From NCBI RefSeq assembly GCF_000150275.1, contig NW_002060955.1, positions 226,886 through 290,885 of the forward strand: a DNA stretch of 64,000 nucleotides, in the 5' to 3' direction. This document shows positions 13,326-25,968 of this stretch, piece after piece. The notes below the pieces were generated by a model. The model was not told where the DNA came from, ran no database searches, and was given only the letters and a program-made list of their open reading frames with translations. Both the position numbers and the translations under genes were made by a program. Numbering within the stretch: position 1 is the stretch's first letter; each line of letters begins with the position of its first letter. This DNA is from Trichoplax adhaerens (taxonomy: Eukaryota > Placozoa > Uniplacotomia > Trichoplacea > Trichoplacidae).

Positions 13326-16300
13326 ATGGCTAAGAAGATCGTAACAAACTTTGCTATCGACTTTTTAATTCAACCACCTGTTTTCTTTCGAGGCCAACCA
13401 ATTTCTGGGATTATTTCTATTTGTTTAGAAGAACCGATAGAAATCGAATGTCTAAAAGTTCGCATGGTCGGTAAAAGTCGAACTAATCTTGTATTTATGT
13501 CACATAAAAGTAATCCTAAATTTAATCAGGAAATTAAAGATGAAGAAACTTTTGTTGATCAATATCGAATTTTAGTGGGTAAAGGTAAGAGTAATAAGAG
13601 TTTAATACTTGTTATTAATCTACGTGTAGAAATTATTTCCAGTACAATTATTACTCCTTAACGCGTTCTTTGCCCCTACGGTTATTCACCAAACTCTTAA
13701 GATTTATCTCAGACCTTATGACCCATGTAAATTAAGTCCTACTGATTTTAATTGAATCAGATAAGCTAAATTATCTTAAAAACTATCCTATTATATACCT
13801 TAAACGTCCATAAACCAACAAAGAGACAGCATTTAAGTAATTGTGTCCTTAAATGAAATCAAAAATTCTTGGATTCATATTTTATCCAGATAAAATAGTG
13901 TAATATCGTCTTACGAGGATGTTGAAAATAGTTGTAGTAGTTACGGCTATCTCACATCGCCATTCTGATTTGAAAGCACAGGTATAAACTATTTTACTGT
14001 AGGAAAGTTTAATTAATAACAATTTATTCCCTACGGCAGTTAGTAATTCGGCACCCAAAGCTATTTTTGAGTAAAGTGAAAGTCATAGTATCGAAACTTA
14101 GCCATCTAATATTTGTCAAGTATTGCTTACTTGTACAATGTTATTTCATCTTTGGAAGCTCTTCTTTAAAACTTATTAAAATAAACTTTTCCTAAGAGAT
14201 AACGTCAAACTAAGATTCAGCTTCCAATAAACAAGATTGTATTTAAATAATTTTAGAATATACCATGATGGACCGTAAAGACATGCAGTATGATAGTGTC
14301 TACCACATGTAGTCCATAAAAACGCTTAATTCCTTTAAAATGTGAGGATTTCGAAGTCAAAGTTTGGAAAAAGGATCTAGAAAATGTTTGTCTATTAAAA
14401 TTTAAGCTTTCACTAGAAACAAATTTTTCTTTAAGGTGGTGTAAAATCTTACTGTACTATATGATACATCGGCAGGATCGTTTCTTTCTTCATTACAAGA
14501 TCATTCACTGCAACTATGTAAAGATATGTCAGTAATTTGCTCAAAACTAAATAACATTGATTGTTTGGTCCCATCACCCAGTACAGTCTATTTTGGTAGT
14601 CTTACGGGGTAGGTTGTTCAATAGTATAGTCAATTGAGGTATTTGATCAAATAATATAGTAGAATTTGGTTGCAGTAATTAATTAATAACACAGTTGATA
14701 GTAAAATGCTATAAGTTCGCAAACAAGTCATTGAACAGGAATCGCAGAGCGAGGTTCATTGCTTATAAAAATAATTATCGAAATCTGCCCTTTCTCCTAA
14801 ATTTAATACAATTTACATTTTAATTTTTTTGTAACAGAACATGAAGGGCGTCTATTATTACCTGCCGGTAAATCAGAATTCAATTTCAACTTTACGTTGC
14901 CTACAGAAAGTAAATTGCCATCGACATTTGAAAGTAGATCTTCAGAGGGTTATATTCGATATTCAATAGCCGCAGTATTGATGAGACCATGGGATACTGA
15001 CTATATCTCGAAAAGAGCTTTCACAGTCTTGGAAGAAATTGATGTCAATCAGCCAGCATTAAAAGTGAGAATGTTTCATTCAATTACCGTACAGATCTAA
15101 CCGTATAGTCATAAATTATTACTAGCAAAATATTTCTTCAGACTGTATCAAATTTGCAAATAACACTTTATAGTACGAGTAAAATGAGGAGTATTCATTT
15201 TCTGATCGTAATTAGTATCGTAAAATTCTAGTCAGAGTGTGTAACAGATTACTATGCAGCACTAAAACTCTATCAACAGGGTTTTAATTCTTGGTAATTC
15301 TACTATGTAATTGTACACTATACAGGTGCAACCACCAATACTAGAAGGCGAAACATCTGTTTGCTGCCATTGCTGGACTCGTCGATCCCTTAATCTAGCA
15401 ATGACAATCGATCGTAGTGGTTATTGCCCTGGTGAAGCTATTGTATTAAATGTAAGGTGTAAAAATACTTCAAATCGAATATTAAATGGCTTGCAAGTAA
15501 AATTATGTAGACGAACACAGTATTATGCTAAAGGTAAACACTAGTAAACCCATAACTCCAATAATTCAGAATAATCAATAGTATTCCACCATTCTTTTCT
15601 AAGTTTAACTTTACTTTTTATTTAGATCATGATCAAATTACTTATAAAAGCTACTATAGGCTTACCTCAGATAAACAAATTAACGTAGGTGAGACTTTTA
15701 TTTGGTCAAATCAATTAATCAGGATTCCATGTATATCACCAAGTATCAACTCTGCAAAACTGATCAAAGTGAACTACGAACTTCGGGTTAGTGCCTATGT
15801 TATTTGATTATTCTATTTTAAATCACTCTCTGTATTTGTCAAAGGATTTAAATTGTATTTCTTGATAATTAGAATGATTGCACTGCGTATATTCCATCAA
15901 GGCTACTGTTCATTTACTTGCATTGCACTAAGTAAAGTAAGATATAGCGGTACCCTTTGTAAATTGTCGATTTCTCGATATATGATCAGGCCAATTAACT
16001 CTTAGTAGCATTACAGTTAAATTATATCTTGTGAGGTCAATTTTATTAAAATTAATAGATTATGGCTGACAGTTAATCCTTTAAGTAGAGAGCTCAGATC
16101 TATACTTAATTTGGTCTGAATTTTATCCTCACTACGTAAATTTATTAAATTAAAACAATTATTGCAGTAAAAGCCATTCATAGTACAATAGTGGCTTACA
16201 TAAAATATTTAAAAGCTGCGAGGAGTACGAAAAGATTTTGACATTATCATCCTTAGCTTATCTTAAAACATCTAAAGATTTTGCTACTATAAATCTAAAG

Positions 16301-16858
16301 ACAGATATTTATGAAAATGACTTGCATAACACTTCTAGAGCTTAAATAACCTGATTTATCAATATTTATAGCAGATACTATTGACGTTCGAAAACGAAAA
16401 TAAATTGATTTCATTAAATTATTTTCTATTCAAAATTGTTAAGGTTTCTGTTAAAGTTCCGTATGATACAGACTTTAGAGCTGTTATTCCGATAGTTATT
16501 GGCACTATCCCTTTAGAAGTACAAACACAATCAGGAGGACCTATACCTATCCGCGCATTCTATGATGATACATCCAGAGCAGGTCAGAATTTCCGAATTG
16601 AAAGCAACATTAATATTGTATAAAATGCAGCAATCCTTACTCTATTTTCTCACAACATTATTATATATCACGTTGGTATAATTGAATGATTTAATGATGA
16701 ATTCATTTATTGCAGGGGCTTATAGACTAGATACCAATTATTCAAAATGTGTGGATGGAACCGTACCTATCCACAAAGTAAAATCGACTTTCGGTCAGCC
16801 TAATTACATTCCGTATTATCCATTTGTTCGAAATTATCGGCCACCCTTAACTAATTAA
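13326..16858 (+). CDS. Alpha-arrestin gene C, PPxY-less tail
   Basis: Six coding exons: 13326-13584, 14838-15064, 15326-15533, 15626-15786, 16444-16582 and 16716-16858 (TAA). They total 1137 bases, 378 residues, with phases 1-0-1-0-1. The start is the ATG of Met-Ala-Lys-Lys; an in-frame TTG lies 18 bases upstream. Exon 1 has PPVFFRGQPISG and ends ILVGKG, where several paralogues have Trp. Exon 2 has LPAGKSEFNF, YIRYSIAA and the EIDVNQPALK end. Exon 3 has ETSVCCHC and MTIDRSGYCPGEA, the best match to the family C-domain signature. Exon 4 has TFIWSNQ and ISPSINS. Exon 5 has IVIGTIPLEV. The tail reads YSKCVDG where genes A and F have PPSYxxCV, so the tyrosine-cysteine frame is kept but the prolines are lost. 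It ends PYYPFVRNYRPPLTN. Read-through of the exon 5 donor (GT-CAGA) would reach a stop at 16621, so the short intron before exon 6 is the weakest point of the model. Confidence 0.9.
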
Positions 16859-19608
16859 CTTATTAAGAGTAATTTTGTTTACTAATCAATCCACATATTG
16901 TTATTACGGTTAAACTCTCCTAAAGTAGGCGATCGCTTACGTAATGATTTTATGATTAATATCATCATAAACGTGGTGAGCTAACATATGAAAGATCCAT
17001 TTGCAACTGCTTTTCTAGAACCTTAAATGGCGGTCAAACAATCGCGTACTATATACAATTACTGTTATTTCATCATTTAATGTACCTATTTTACCGTTAG
17101 ATATAGTATAGATATTGCTTATTTTTAAAGTACTACCAAGTAAGGCTATTTATAAGCTAGATTTCAAAATTATACAGTCTCTAAATAGAATACCACTGAT
17201 CTTAAATCATCTTGTGAATTCGCTGATAGCTAGGAGTACTGCGAATGAAACTCTATTATACTATTTGAATGGGAACTTTACTAGTCCTAATGTATAAATT
17301 GCAAACTGAATCAATTGAAAATTCTGTAGGCTGAAATGAAGAATACTGATTCAGCAAATTTAAATGAGATGAATAAACTGAATATTATTTCAATATCCAT
17401 TTTTCAATCCAACAATTTAAGAGTCGCTGCTAATTTCTAACAGCTATTCTTTCAATTTAGAATTTACACTATTATACTTTAGATATCCATGAGTATACTC
17501 TTAATGCATTTATTAATACCGATTGCGATTAAGCCTTTACATATTTTTTTTTCACGTAAATGAATTTATTATAGTTACCGCAATTTAACCCTTGGCCTAT
17601 AAGGATATTAACGTGAATTTATGATACTCGACCTAATTTAATTGTTTTCTTACCAAGCCTATAGTATAGATGATATTGTACAAATATCATATACTTGGTG
17701 ATTTTCTGGTAATTTCAATCCCCCCCTACCTTCATTCAAATCTGGAAAGCTTTATATACTCTCCCAGAGTTACTCCAGTTGAGTACCTTTTTAATGTTTA
17801 CAGTTCACTTCAAAAATAAAAAATAGGTGCCTACGGAAAGGAATATCTTGTTTTATTGTAGTGTATCCTCGCATTCTATAGCAAAACTCTGCATTAACCT
17901 CGTTCACAGAGGTCTGTTCTACAGTAATCGCTTCCCCACCGATGCTTGATGATATTAAGGTCAAAAGTAAATACCTCTATGCTAGATCATATATTGTGCT
18001 GTCGTACTATATAATGGCATAACTTTCCATACCTGCCTATTTCCATGTTACGGTCTATCGTGCAGCAACGATTAACTTCAGATTAAAATTTAAAAAATTA
18101 TTCTAAAATTAAGTGTATAGAAATGTTGCATTTTACTGTAATAGTAATTTAGATAGTCCTTGGTAGTTGTAGGACGAACCTAATTTATATAATAAAGTAG
18201 AGTTTACAAGAAACTGTAGTTCTTGTTTTATTATCACTAGCCCTTGTTCACTTGATAATTTCACCAATGATAAACAACAAGGATCTTGACTCATGACGGA
18301 ACTGCTATCAACAAGGCTACTAGTGTAGTCAATGAATAGTATCGCTATAATGATGTTGTGTAGTTTGTAGTACTGTTGTCAAAATTATGGAGCTAGTCAT
18401 AACAAGTAAATACAAGCATGGTCATGTTATTAGTATAAAGGATGAAAGGAAATTTCATGTTCAGTTTCGTAAGAAGCTATAGTAATTGTAGAATTTCGCT
18501 CTTATACTGAGTCTAGAAGTTAATCGATGTTGTTCAGTAATTCCTGCTTATGATCTATTAATTGTAAACAGGTTAGCTAAGGATAGAAGCAGTTAAGGTA
18601 ACGCATTAGGGTTTGTCATTTGTACTTGAGATTATAGTCTGCAGTTGAAAACTTTTGTTAACAAGAACCCCCGTCCTACACTGTTTTACTCGGAATCGTT
18701 TGGGATTAGAACTATTCGAGAATTACAAAGAAAAGATTTATGACAATCGCAGACATTAAAAGTCATGGCGTAAAGCTTATGATTTCAAGACTGCATTTTT
18801 AACTGTATACTACTGTTTTGCTGAGGTAGTTTGCTGTACAACCAGGTCAGTGTTTGAGTGGAAGAGTTGGGTAAACCTTAGACCTGATCATATCGATCCT
18901 TATTTGAGATCTAGTAAGCTAACAAGATCAAGAAAAATCACCCCTAGTACATAAATCAAGTCGCTACCTGTAATAAATGCGTCTCACAATAACTATCTCA
19001 GTCAAATGGTATTTTTTAAAAGGCTTTTATTACAAGGTTGTGGGAATAGTTGAGCAATAATTAATTACTACAAGAATCTTGTCTAAAATCTAAAGTATTC
19101 CCAGTTCAAAGCGAAGTGAAGTCTCTTCTCCTTCGTGAGCTCATCTCTGTAGTTCTTATAAACATTTCGTTAAATGCATCGATGGCAACTTGATTCATCT
19201 ACAATCAGACATGAGTCATCAAACAAAACACGTTTCTCAAATAGTACATCATTACCTTTTACAATCTAAATCATTCCACTTCAAAGATCTCTACACTTCT
19301 ATTAACGTCTAGCCCCTTTCTCCGAAGGGCATCTTAACCACTACAGTGTTTCTAGCTACATCCATCTTGTAGCATAATTAGTCAACTGATTACTATTAGT
19401 CGTCAACATTTTCTAATATAGTAGTTAGCAATCATCTAATATTAGCTTTACGATAATGTCTATTCAAAGCAACCTAACTATATTAAATACAGCTATCCGT
19501 ATAATCCAATATGGATGAATCACTATACTACCTTTCATTGCAGTTTACGGCCATGACCCAGTCTATAGTGCACTGTTTTGTTAATGCATTTGCTACTTAA
19601 CATCTATC

Positions 19609-20195
19609 AACTTACGCCAATCTTTCCAATTCTCTTATCCAGTTGATCTATTTTCGTCCAACCGAACAATGCTAGTTTTAGATATATTTGCGCTGTAGCA
19701 TAACTGTAGAGTAGACTGTCAATGGGAAGGAAAAGGAAATATAATTAGTCAATTGGCTAATATTCGCCAATCTTTCCAATTCTCACATCCTGTTGATCTA
19801 TTTTCGCCCAATGAAACAATGTTAGTTTTAGATATATTTGCGGCTGTAGCACAACTGTAGAGTAGACTGTCAATGGGAAGGAAAAGGAAACATAATTAGT
19901 CAATTGGCTACTATTCGCCAATCTTTCCAATTCTTACATCCTGTTGATCTATTTTCGCCCTATGGAGCAATGTTAGTTTTAGATATATTTGCGGCTGTAG
20001 CACAACTGTAGAGTAGACTGTCAATGGGAAGGAAAAGGAAACATAATTAGTCAACAGGCTACTATTCGCCAATCTTTCCAATTCTTACATCCTGTTGATC
20101 TATTTTCGCCCAATGGAGCAATGTTAGTTCTAGATTTATTTGCGGCTTTAGCACAACTGTAGAGTGGGCTGTAAATAGGAAGCAAAAGTATTGGA
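19609..20195. repeat. Tandem repeat, about 151 bp x 4
   Basis: Four head-to-tail copies can be read by eye. The anchor CGCCAATCTTTCCAATTC begins at about 19615, 19765, 19916 and 20067, giving periods of 150, 151 and 151. Each unit also carries TTGATCTATTTTCG, TAGATATATTTGCG (with small changes), GTAGAGTAGACTGTCAATGG and, in the first three copies, AATTAGTCAA. Copies 2 and 3 are nearly identical; copy 1 and the end of copy 4 are more diverged. No long open frame crosses all copies, so it looks like a non-coding minisatellite 5' of gene D. Confidence 0.9.
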
Positions 20196-20493
20196 AACAC
20201 TCGTTGCTACCAGCGTTGTCGCTGTCCTATCATCAAATCCAACTATGTTCAAATGGGTAAGCAAAGAAATTGAATTTTAGCTGTACATGAGGTAGTACAT
20301 AATGCACAGTAGTATGCAATACTCCGCAATCCCCATGGCGATGATGTTACGCCCCATAACGACGATGGCCATGGCGATAGTGTACCGATCGACTGTACAG
20401 GAAACTAGTATCAACAGTGATTAACATTGCATTAACGTCTATAGTGTAATTTCCTGTTGAAGGGCGTTAACCCTTCGAGCTGTAATTAATTAA

Positions 20494-20691
20494 TCAATCG
20501 CAGCTAATATTGACTTGGAGTCCAAAATAAAACACTCCAGAATTTATTCCTGCAGGACCGGCAACGATAATTATAGCACAAGTTTTCGTTAATCTTTCTT
20601 CATCATTACCGCAAGATTCAGCACCTCTACTTGCCAAGCTTTGCCAAGACTGATGGTATCTATCCTTTGGAAGTAACACTAAATGATTCAT
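20494..20691 (-). other. Unidentified small open frame upstream of gene D
   Basis: A 65-codon minus-strand ORF starting with ATG lies just 5' of gene D, in less AT-rich sequence than its surroundings. The translation begins Met-Asn-His-Leu-Val-Leu-Leu-Pro-Lys-Asp and includes an Ala-Gly-Pro-Ala-Gly-containing hydrophobic stretch. I recognise no domain. The amino-acid mix looks more protein-like than the random ORFs here. It could be a remnant exon, a fragment of a mobile element, or chance. Confidence 0.25.
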
Positions 20692-20723
20692 TTTTACCTT
20701 AGAGTGCTACCAATTCAATCCCG

Positions 20724-23250
20724 ATGACGGTGTTACAAGCTTTAGACATTGTCTTGTCAGACCAGATGGCAATCTATTTTCCTGGCCAAACCGTCGAAGG
20801 GGTGATCATTGTCCATATTAGCGAAGCGATGAAAATGCGTAGTATCAAAGCATCCATTTTAGGTTACTCGTATACTGCCATTGAAGACCCTGGTGGCCTT
20901 CGCTTGGGTGTTCTATTTACACGAGAAAAAGAAAAGCACTTAGATGAGACCATGGTAGTATGGGGAGATGGTAAGAAACTGTCCATGTCTAACCCTATCG
21001 TTCATTAACAACAATCAATCACACATGTATACTGTACTCATGGAAGTTTTTACAACCGATGGACAATCCATACTTCCATTGAATCTAGTTATCAATGTTA
21101 CCATTACTCGATCATGCCTTGCAAGTGGCTACAATAAGTAGACATACACCGTGCTGGTAAAGTAGTGTAGTACTACAATTGCATACTTTAAATAAATGTC
21201 TGCAATGGGAAGATCATAGTAAGTTAAAATTGAGCAGTCTCGATCAATTAATGCCATATTGTGAACCAGTGAGTTATCTAAACAGCACAGGGAATAATAG
21301 TTCCAGTTAGTACAGCACAGGGAATAATAGTTCCAGTTAGTATAGGTACAAAGAATAAAATTATATATCATACTAATGTAAAAGTCACAAGGCAAAATCA
21401 AAAGAGTGCCACTAAAGTGGATCGCTGTAATATGACCCATGATTTTATTTTATACTGTACCTTTGACTGTATTAGCGAAATTGAAACACTGTTATTATCC
21501 TTTGATTCAATAGCAAATGGGTCAGAAGATGTGCTGGCAGCTGGAAAATATAACTTTAATTTTCAATTTAAGTTACCCAATGATGCCCAATTACCATCGT
21601 CGTTTGAGTACAGAACAAGCCACATTAGATATGAGATCATGGCGACAATTGATAGGCCATGGAAATCGGATCACTTGTCGAAGAGAGCATTTACATTTTT
21701 ACAGATCATTGACGTCAATAAACCTCCTCTCTCGGTAAGTTAATTAATAAGTGATTGCTTTATTAATTAAGCCATTCAATAACTCAACGCCAAATCAGAT
21801 AAAATAAGCGATAGATGTTTGGATAATTTTCCCCCCTTGTATGGTTGAAGTTGTACCTAGTTAAATGAAAATCGTATGTGTTTAAATGGGAGTTGGGCTG
21901 TTTTTTTCGTTCTGAACTTTGACCAATTATTCATATGAACTAACTGGAGTTATACGATACTATACTTTAACATCGAACACCAATGGATATGACGTTGTCT
22001 ATTTTGTCTAATACAGTAGAAGCCTTTAATTGAATTAAAATTGTTTCTTATCCAATTCCGCTTGGTAAAATAACCATCGTAATTCATGATAATAGTAAAG
22101 CATCCATAAAGGTTTATGCAGTTGCTTTTAGTCAATACAATCGACGACCTAAAAGAAGCTGCTACATTTTATACCATAGCAACCACTTCCACCAAAAGAA
22201 GCTGAAACATCCATTTGCTGTCTATGCTGTACTTCTGGTCCGATTACACTTAAAGCAAGCATCGATCGATCTGGTTATTGTCCCGGAGAATCAATTTCTT
22301 TAAAAACAGAATGTATCAACAACACAAACACAGATATGGAAGGTATCCAAGTGCGTCTCTACCGAATCGATTCACGAACTGTTCCAGGTTTATCTTTAAT
22401 AGAATAAATTTCTATTTCAAGTCATGAACAGTAGCCCTAAACCATTTTGTATACATTACTTTAAGTATACAAAGTAATTTATGCAAAAGGGTTCTAGCTT
22501 ATAAACAGTGGTAGTCGCATTATTGTTATGATATGTCTATTTTATTGATTTGCAACGAAGGTCGCACGATAATCCATAACGAAATATACAGCAAGCTTTG
22601 CTCCGATCCGATAAAAGAGCTGCAAAACTTTACTTGGAATCCAGCAATAACAGTACCAGTGGTTGCACCAACCATCAACACCTCCAAATCGATTACAGTT
22701 TCTTATGAATTGCAGGTTTCCAATTATGTCTTAGCTGATCCATTTCATGTTACATAGCAATGAAGAGTATTCGTTTATTTACGGTATGCTTTTTTTCAGG
22801 TATCTCTCACAGTCCTTTCTGGAAACACGTTAGAACTGAAAATTCCCATCACTATTGGAACCATTCCATTGCATGTAGCTGCGCCTAATATCGCAAATCC
22901 ATCACCTGGTCAGTCGCCACCTGATGTTCCTCCATCCTGTAAGTACTGACAATTAGTGTATTCTATTCTTGATCCTAGGTAGATTTCATTCGGTTCAAAT
23001 TTAATACGTGCTTGAATATTTATTTGTAGACGATGCCATTCATGAAGCAGTATCATATGATTATATGGAATGCGTTGATGGTCCGTATGAGTTAAAGGAA
23101 ATTGACAGCCGTGAATATGTAACCTACAAGCTATCATTTGCACCTTTGTATCCTTGCGTTAAAAGTAGTTTACAAGCCAACAACTCTCCTGTTACTAACC
23201 AGCCCACAACAACACATGTAGATGATGTTGCGATCAGTACCAACCAATAG
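20724..23250 (+). CDS. Alpha-arrestin gene D, extended PPxY-less tail
   Basis: Six coding exons: 20724-20970, 21514-21734, 22180-22387, 22561-22715, 22800-22938 and 23030-23250 (TAG). They total 1191 bases, 396 residues, with phases 1-0-1-0-1. Exon 1 has MAIYFPGQTVEGV and ends VVWGDG. Exon 2 has LAAGKYNFNF, LPSSFE, HIRYEIMA and IDVNKPPL. Exon 3 has ETSICCLCC and SIDRSGYCPGES. Exon 4 has NFTWNPA and APTINTSK. Exon 5 has ITIGTIPLHV and a Pro-rich end. The 73-residue tail has YDYMECVDG in place of PPSYxxCV, then FAPLYPCVKSS and a Thr/Asn-rich end. The exon 3 donor (GT-TTAT) and exon 4 acceptor (ACGAAG) are weak, but they fall exactly at paralogue positions and keep the frame. The protein is a complete arrestin fold without a canonical NEDD4-binding site. 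Intron 1 holds a 30-base tandem duplication. Confidence 0.9.
21282..21341. repeat. 30-bp perfect tandem duplication
   Basis: A 30-base unit beginning ACAGCACAGGGAATAATAG occurs twice head to tail (21282-21311 and 21312-21341) inside intron 1 of gene D. The copies are identical, so the duplication is recent. It does not touch the splice sites. Confidence 0.9.
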
Positions 23251-24118
23251 CTGAATCGACTAAACAGAACATCATGACCAAGTAATGGTTACAATTAAAA
23301 TTTTTTGAATTAACAAAATTGTTAATCAATTGGTTGATAATTAATCATTTCGATAGAATATGCACATAATTCGATTCAGATATAATAGGTAAAGGTAACT
23401 TGGCCTAAATATCTTATTATTAAGCATCATCCTCTAATTTATCGCATTAAAATCTTCCATTGAGCCATCTCAAAAACTTTATCTAGTTATCTATAGCAAT
23501 GATCAATTTTCCCTACAGAAGACAATAATTGGTTAGTTAAAATGTTGTATCGATGATGGAGTACACCATCCTTGTACGCTTGAAGTCTTTGATATAGTTC
23601 ATATTAAAAATGAAATTTTTCAAAACAATTCTGACAGATAGCAACATTATAAATTTGCATGTTATCATGGATTAAAAAATAGAAATTATTATGTAAATTA
23701 AATCGTTCTACCATCTAATATGTTGATAATTTTTTAACCTAGTCAAAAATAATCGCAAATAAATAAATCCTCAGATGTTATTTTAAGCTACATCTGAGTT
23801 TTTAAGTTCTATCTAAAAGTCCTTACATGTTATTTGAGCCACGGTTATTTTGTAACGTCTTGTCGCATAAATGCTTTTAGTGGTAGCTACAATGAATTTC
23901 GAGGTATGACGGACATCATCTTAGCTAAGGTAGCTCCTTTGCGTTGAATTCGTGTGCACTATTTTGTATCAGAACACCTACTTTATCTCAAGCGAGAGAA
24001 ATTAAATCACTGGAAATTGTTCCTTCATCCATGTCACAAAGTTTGGTATTGGAGATCATGCTATTGGCATCTTAATGCACAGGACTGATATAAATTTTAC
24101 GCATACAATACAGCAGAA

Positions 24119-24492
24119 ATCATCAAAACTTTAACATAGCGAGATTAGCATTACCTGAAAGTTATTATTGTAGAGGAGCTCCGATTGCATCCAAAGTATC
24201 ACTATAATAACATCAGGATATCAAATACCCCTCAAAATCAGCTATCATCAAACTTGAACATCGCTAGATTAACATTACCTAAATGTTAATATTGTAGGCG
24301 AGCTCCGATTGCATCCAATATATTATTATAATAACATCAGGATATCAAATACCGTTCTCAATCAGCTATCATCAAAACTTGAACACAGCGCGATTAATAT
24401 TACTTGAATATTAATATTATAGGGGAGCTCTGATTGCATCCAATATGTTATCATAATAATATCAGGATATGAAATACCGTTCAAAATCAGCT
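24119..24492. repeat. Tandem repeat, 125 bp x 3
   Basis: Three consecutive copies: 24119-24243, 24244-24367 and 24368-24492. Each starts ATCATCAAA, carries GAGCTC(C/T)GATTGCATCCAA in the middle, then ATAATA(A/T)CATCAGGATAT (copy 3 has small changes), and ends CAATCAGCT or AAATCAGCT. Each unit also contains a short inverted pair (for example CATTACCTAAATGTTAATATTG in copy 2) that could form a weak hairpin. Divergence between copies is modest and no reading frame is shared. Confidence 0.9.
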
Positions 24493-24772
24493 ATGGTATG
24501 CAACAGGCACCAGCATGCAATGCTCAATATTTTATCTACGCGATATTTATTGCCTTTAAGCAGAGATTTCGATTTTATTGACCTACACTTACAGTAGCTC
24601 TTAGGTATCACTTGATGTGTCTTTGCCTTCCATTTTTTGAAGGTCACTTGATCTCCCTTTAACATAAAACGCTTTATATTAAAGGCAGCCATCTCAGAAT
24701 CACTCTTACATAATAAACAGACGATCAATCTACTTTTTTAAGTTATTTCAAGACTGTATTGCGATCAGCTAG

Positions 24773-24988
24773 AAACTAGATGGTAGGCATAGTGCAACGA
24801 AAGCCAAAGATACAGCTGCCGTAGACATTGGAAACGCAAAGAGTCCTTGCTGTCAATTTTCCACATTATTTCAAGAGCCAAGAAGAGATCCTGAACATGA
24901 AGACTTGAAAGAGGCAATCATCAGCTGTATCCCACAAGGTGAAGATGTTGGTGCTGGAGATGTTTACCCTGGTGATGTGCATAGTTAA
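24773..24988 (+). other. Unidentified open, exon-like segment
   Basis: A frame of 72 codons runs from just after a CTAG acceptor-like dinucleotide (24771-24772) to a TAA at 24986-24988, with no ATG in frame. The translation is polar and balanced, with a Cys-Cys pair, an EPRRDPEHEDLKEA segment and a Gly/Asp-rich end. This is unlike random translation of AT-rich DNA. I do not recognise a family. It may be the last exon of a gene whose earlier exons are lost, or a transposon-protein remnant. Confidence 0.3.
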
Positions 24989-25208
24989 AATAGCGTTTTG
25001 ATCTAGCTATACAGTTAAGTCATCCAATGTCATCAACAGTCCTATGCCACAAACTGCGAAATAAGGAAGCATTAAGCCCTAACTACCAATAGATAATAAG
25101 AAAGATATTGAATAGCATTCCCTAAATATATTCTATTTTTATTTGTTTACTATGTCGATGAATTAGTTATTACTTTTAGTTAAGAAACAATCACTTTAAT
25201 ACATCCGC

Positions 25209-25376
25209 ATGGAGCATCTACTGCCTATACTTCTAGAAGTTGCTGATGATACTCCGTGGTGGTCTTTCAGTGTTTACAACACCGATGATAACGATGGTGT
25301 TGCTGATATGACGAAAAGTGTGATTGGATTGGCACCAATATTTCTATCTGTAAGCATAACTCGAGATTGGTGTTAA
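25209..25376 (+). other. Unidentified short open frame, possible exon
   Basis: An ATG-initiated frame of 55 codons plus stop. It includes EVADDTPWWSFSVYN and a DDNDG run, followed by a GT-AAGC donor-like site near 25350. The composition is protein-like and the strand matches the open segment just upstream, so the two may be exons of one decayed gene. No homology is recognised and expression is unproven. Confidence 0.25.
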
Positions 25377-25968
25377 CACATGATGAGCAAGTTATGCAGT
25401 AAAATCCATCTTCGCCATTTTCAGCATCGATAGTATACAGTCGTAGGCCATCCCATGTTGATTAACAGCTGTCCACTGGTCTGCACTATACAGAGACTAC
25501 AGACTAGACATTAAAATGCAGAAAAGATTCCTGCCCCAAAGGTAATAATGGATCAGATTTAATCATGTCCAACAACGAAGTCTCCTGATATGTATGAATC
25601 ATGTTGCTATTCTTGTTGATATAATTCTAGGATATAATTCAACTAATTACAGTATTCTTGGACTGGAAAGGTGATTGACGATTGTTATTCTTTAGCACCT
25701 TGCCACACCGTACGGTTCTATTGATTCCGGGTTGGACTTGTCATTCTCCTTCCTCTTGGGGCGGTATCTTCCACGATGATGAGTGGAGGCTGGAATCGTT
25801 TATAGTTTATGAGCATATATATGTATATACAGTAGTATGCGATCAAGAGGTTAATAAACATTAAAATTCCTCTTGCCGTGAATCATAATGCAGTAGCAAT
25901 CGATAGAGCATGATTGCGATCGCAGTGAGTGAAGACAGCACAGCATAAACTACAGTACAAGAGAGAAA

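Larger units (their letters stand above)
16859..20723 (+). other. Intergenic region C-D with tandem repeats
   Basis: About 3.9 kb between genes C and D. The first 2.7 kb is AT-rich with no recognisable gene. From 19609 there is a block of four 151-base repeats (listed separately). After it come two close copies of CCATGGCGAT near 20334 and 20369, a small AAGGG/CCCTT hairpin near 20460-20475, and an unidentified minus-strand open frame at 20494-20691. This is the most repeat-laden of the spacers in the plus-strand array. Confidence 0.55.
23251..25968 (+). other. Intergenic region D-E with repeats and coding-like scraps
   Basis: About 2.7 kb. The first 850 bases are AT-rich and featureless. 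Then come three 125-base tandem repeats (24119-24492), a minus-strand open frame (24462-24728) that partly overlaps them, and two plus-strand open stretches (24773-24988 and 25209-25376) with protein-like composition. A less AT-rich patch lies near 25690-25800. The block looks like debris of an older gene or mobile element next to the promoter of gene E. Confidence 0.5.

Noticed and set aside
24462-24728. 88-aa minus-strand ORF overlapping the 125-bp repeats
   Set aside because: It starts with ATG and has a Cys/Lys-rich middle, but its end runs into a repeat unit and no family is recognised; kept only as part of the debris description.
25682-25864. 60-aa plus-strand ORF before gene E
   Set aside because: Less AT-rich and protein-like for about 40 residues, but no start context, domain or splice partner; likely part of promoter-proximal debris.
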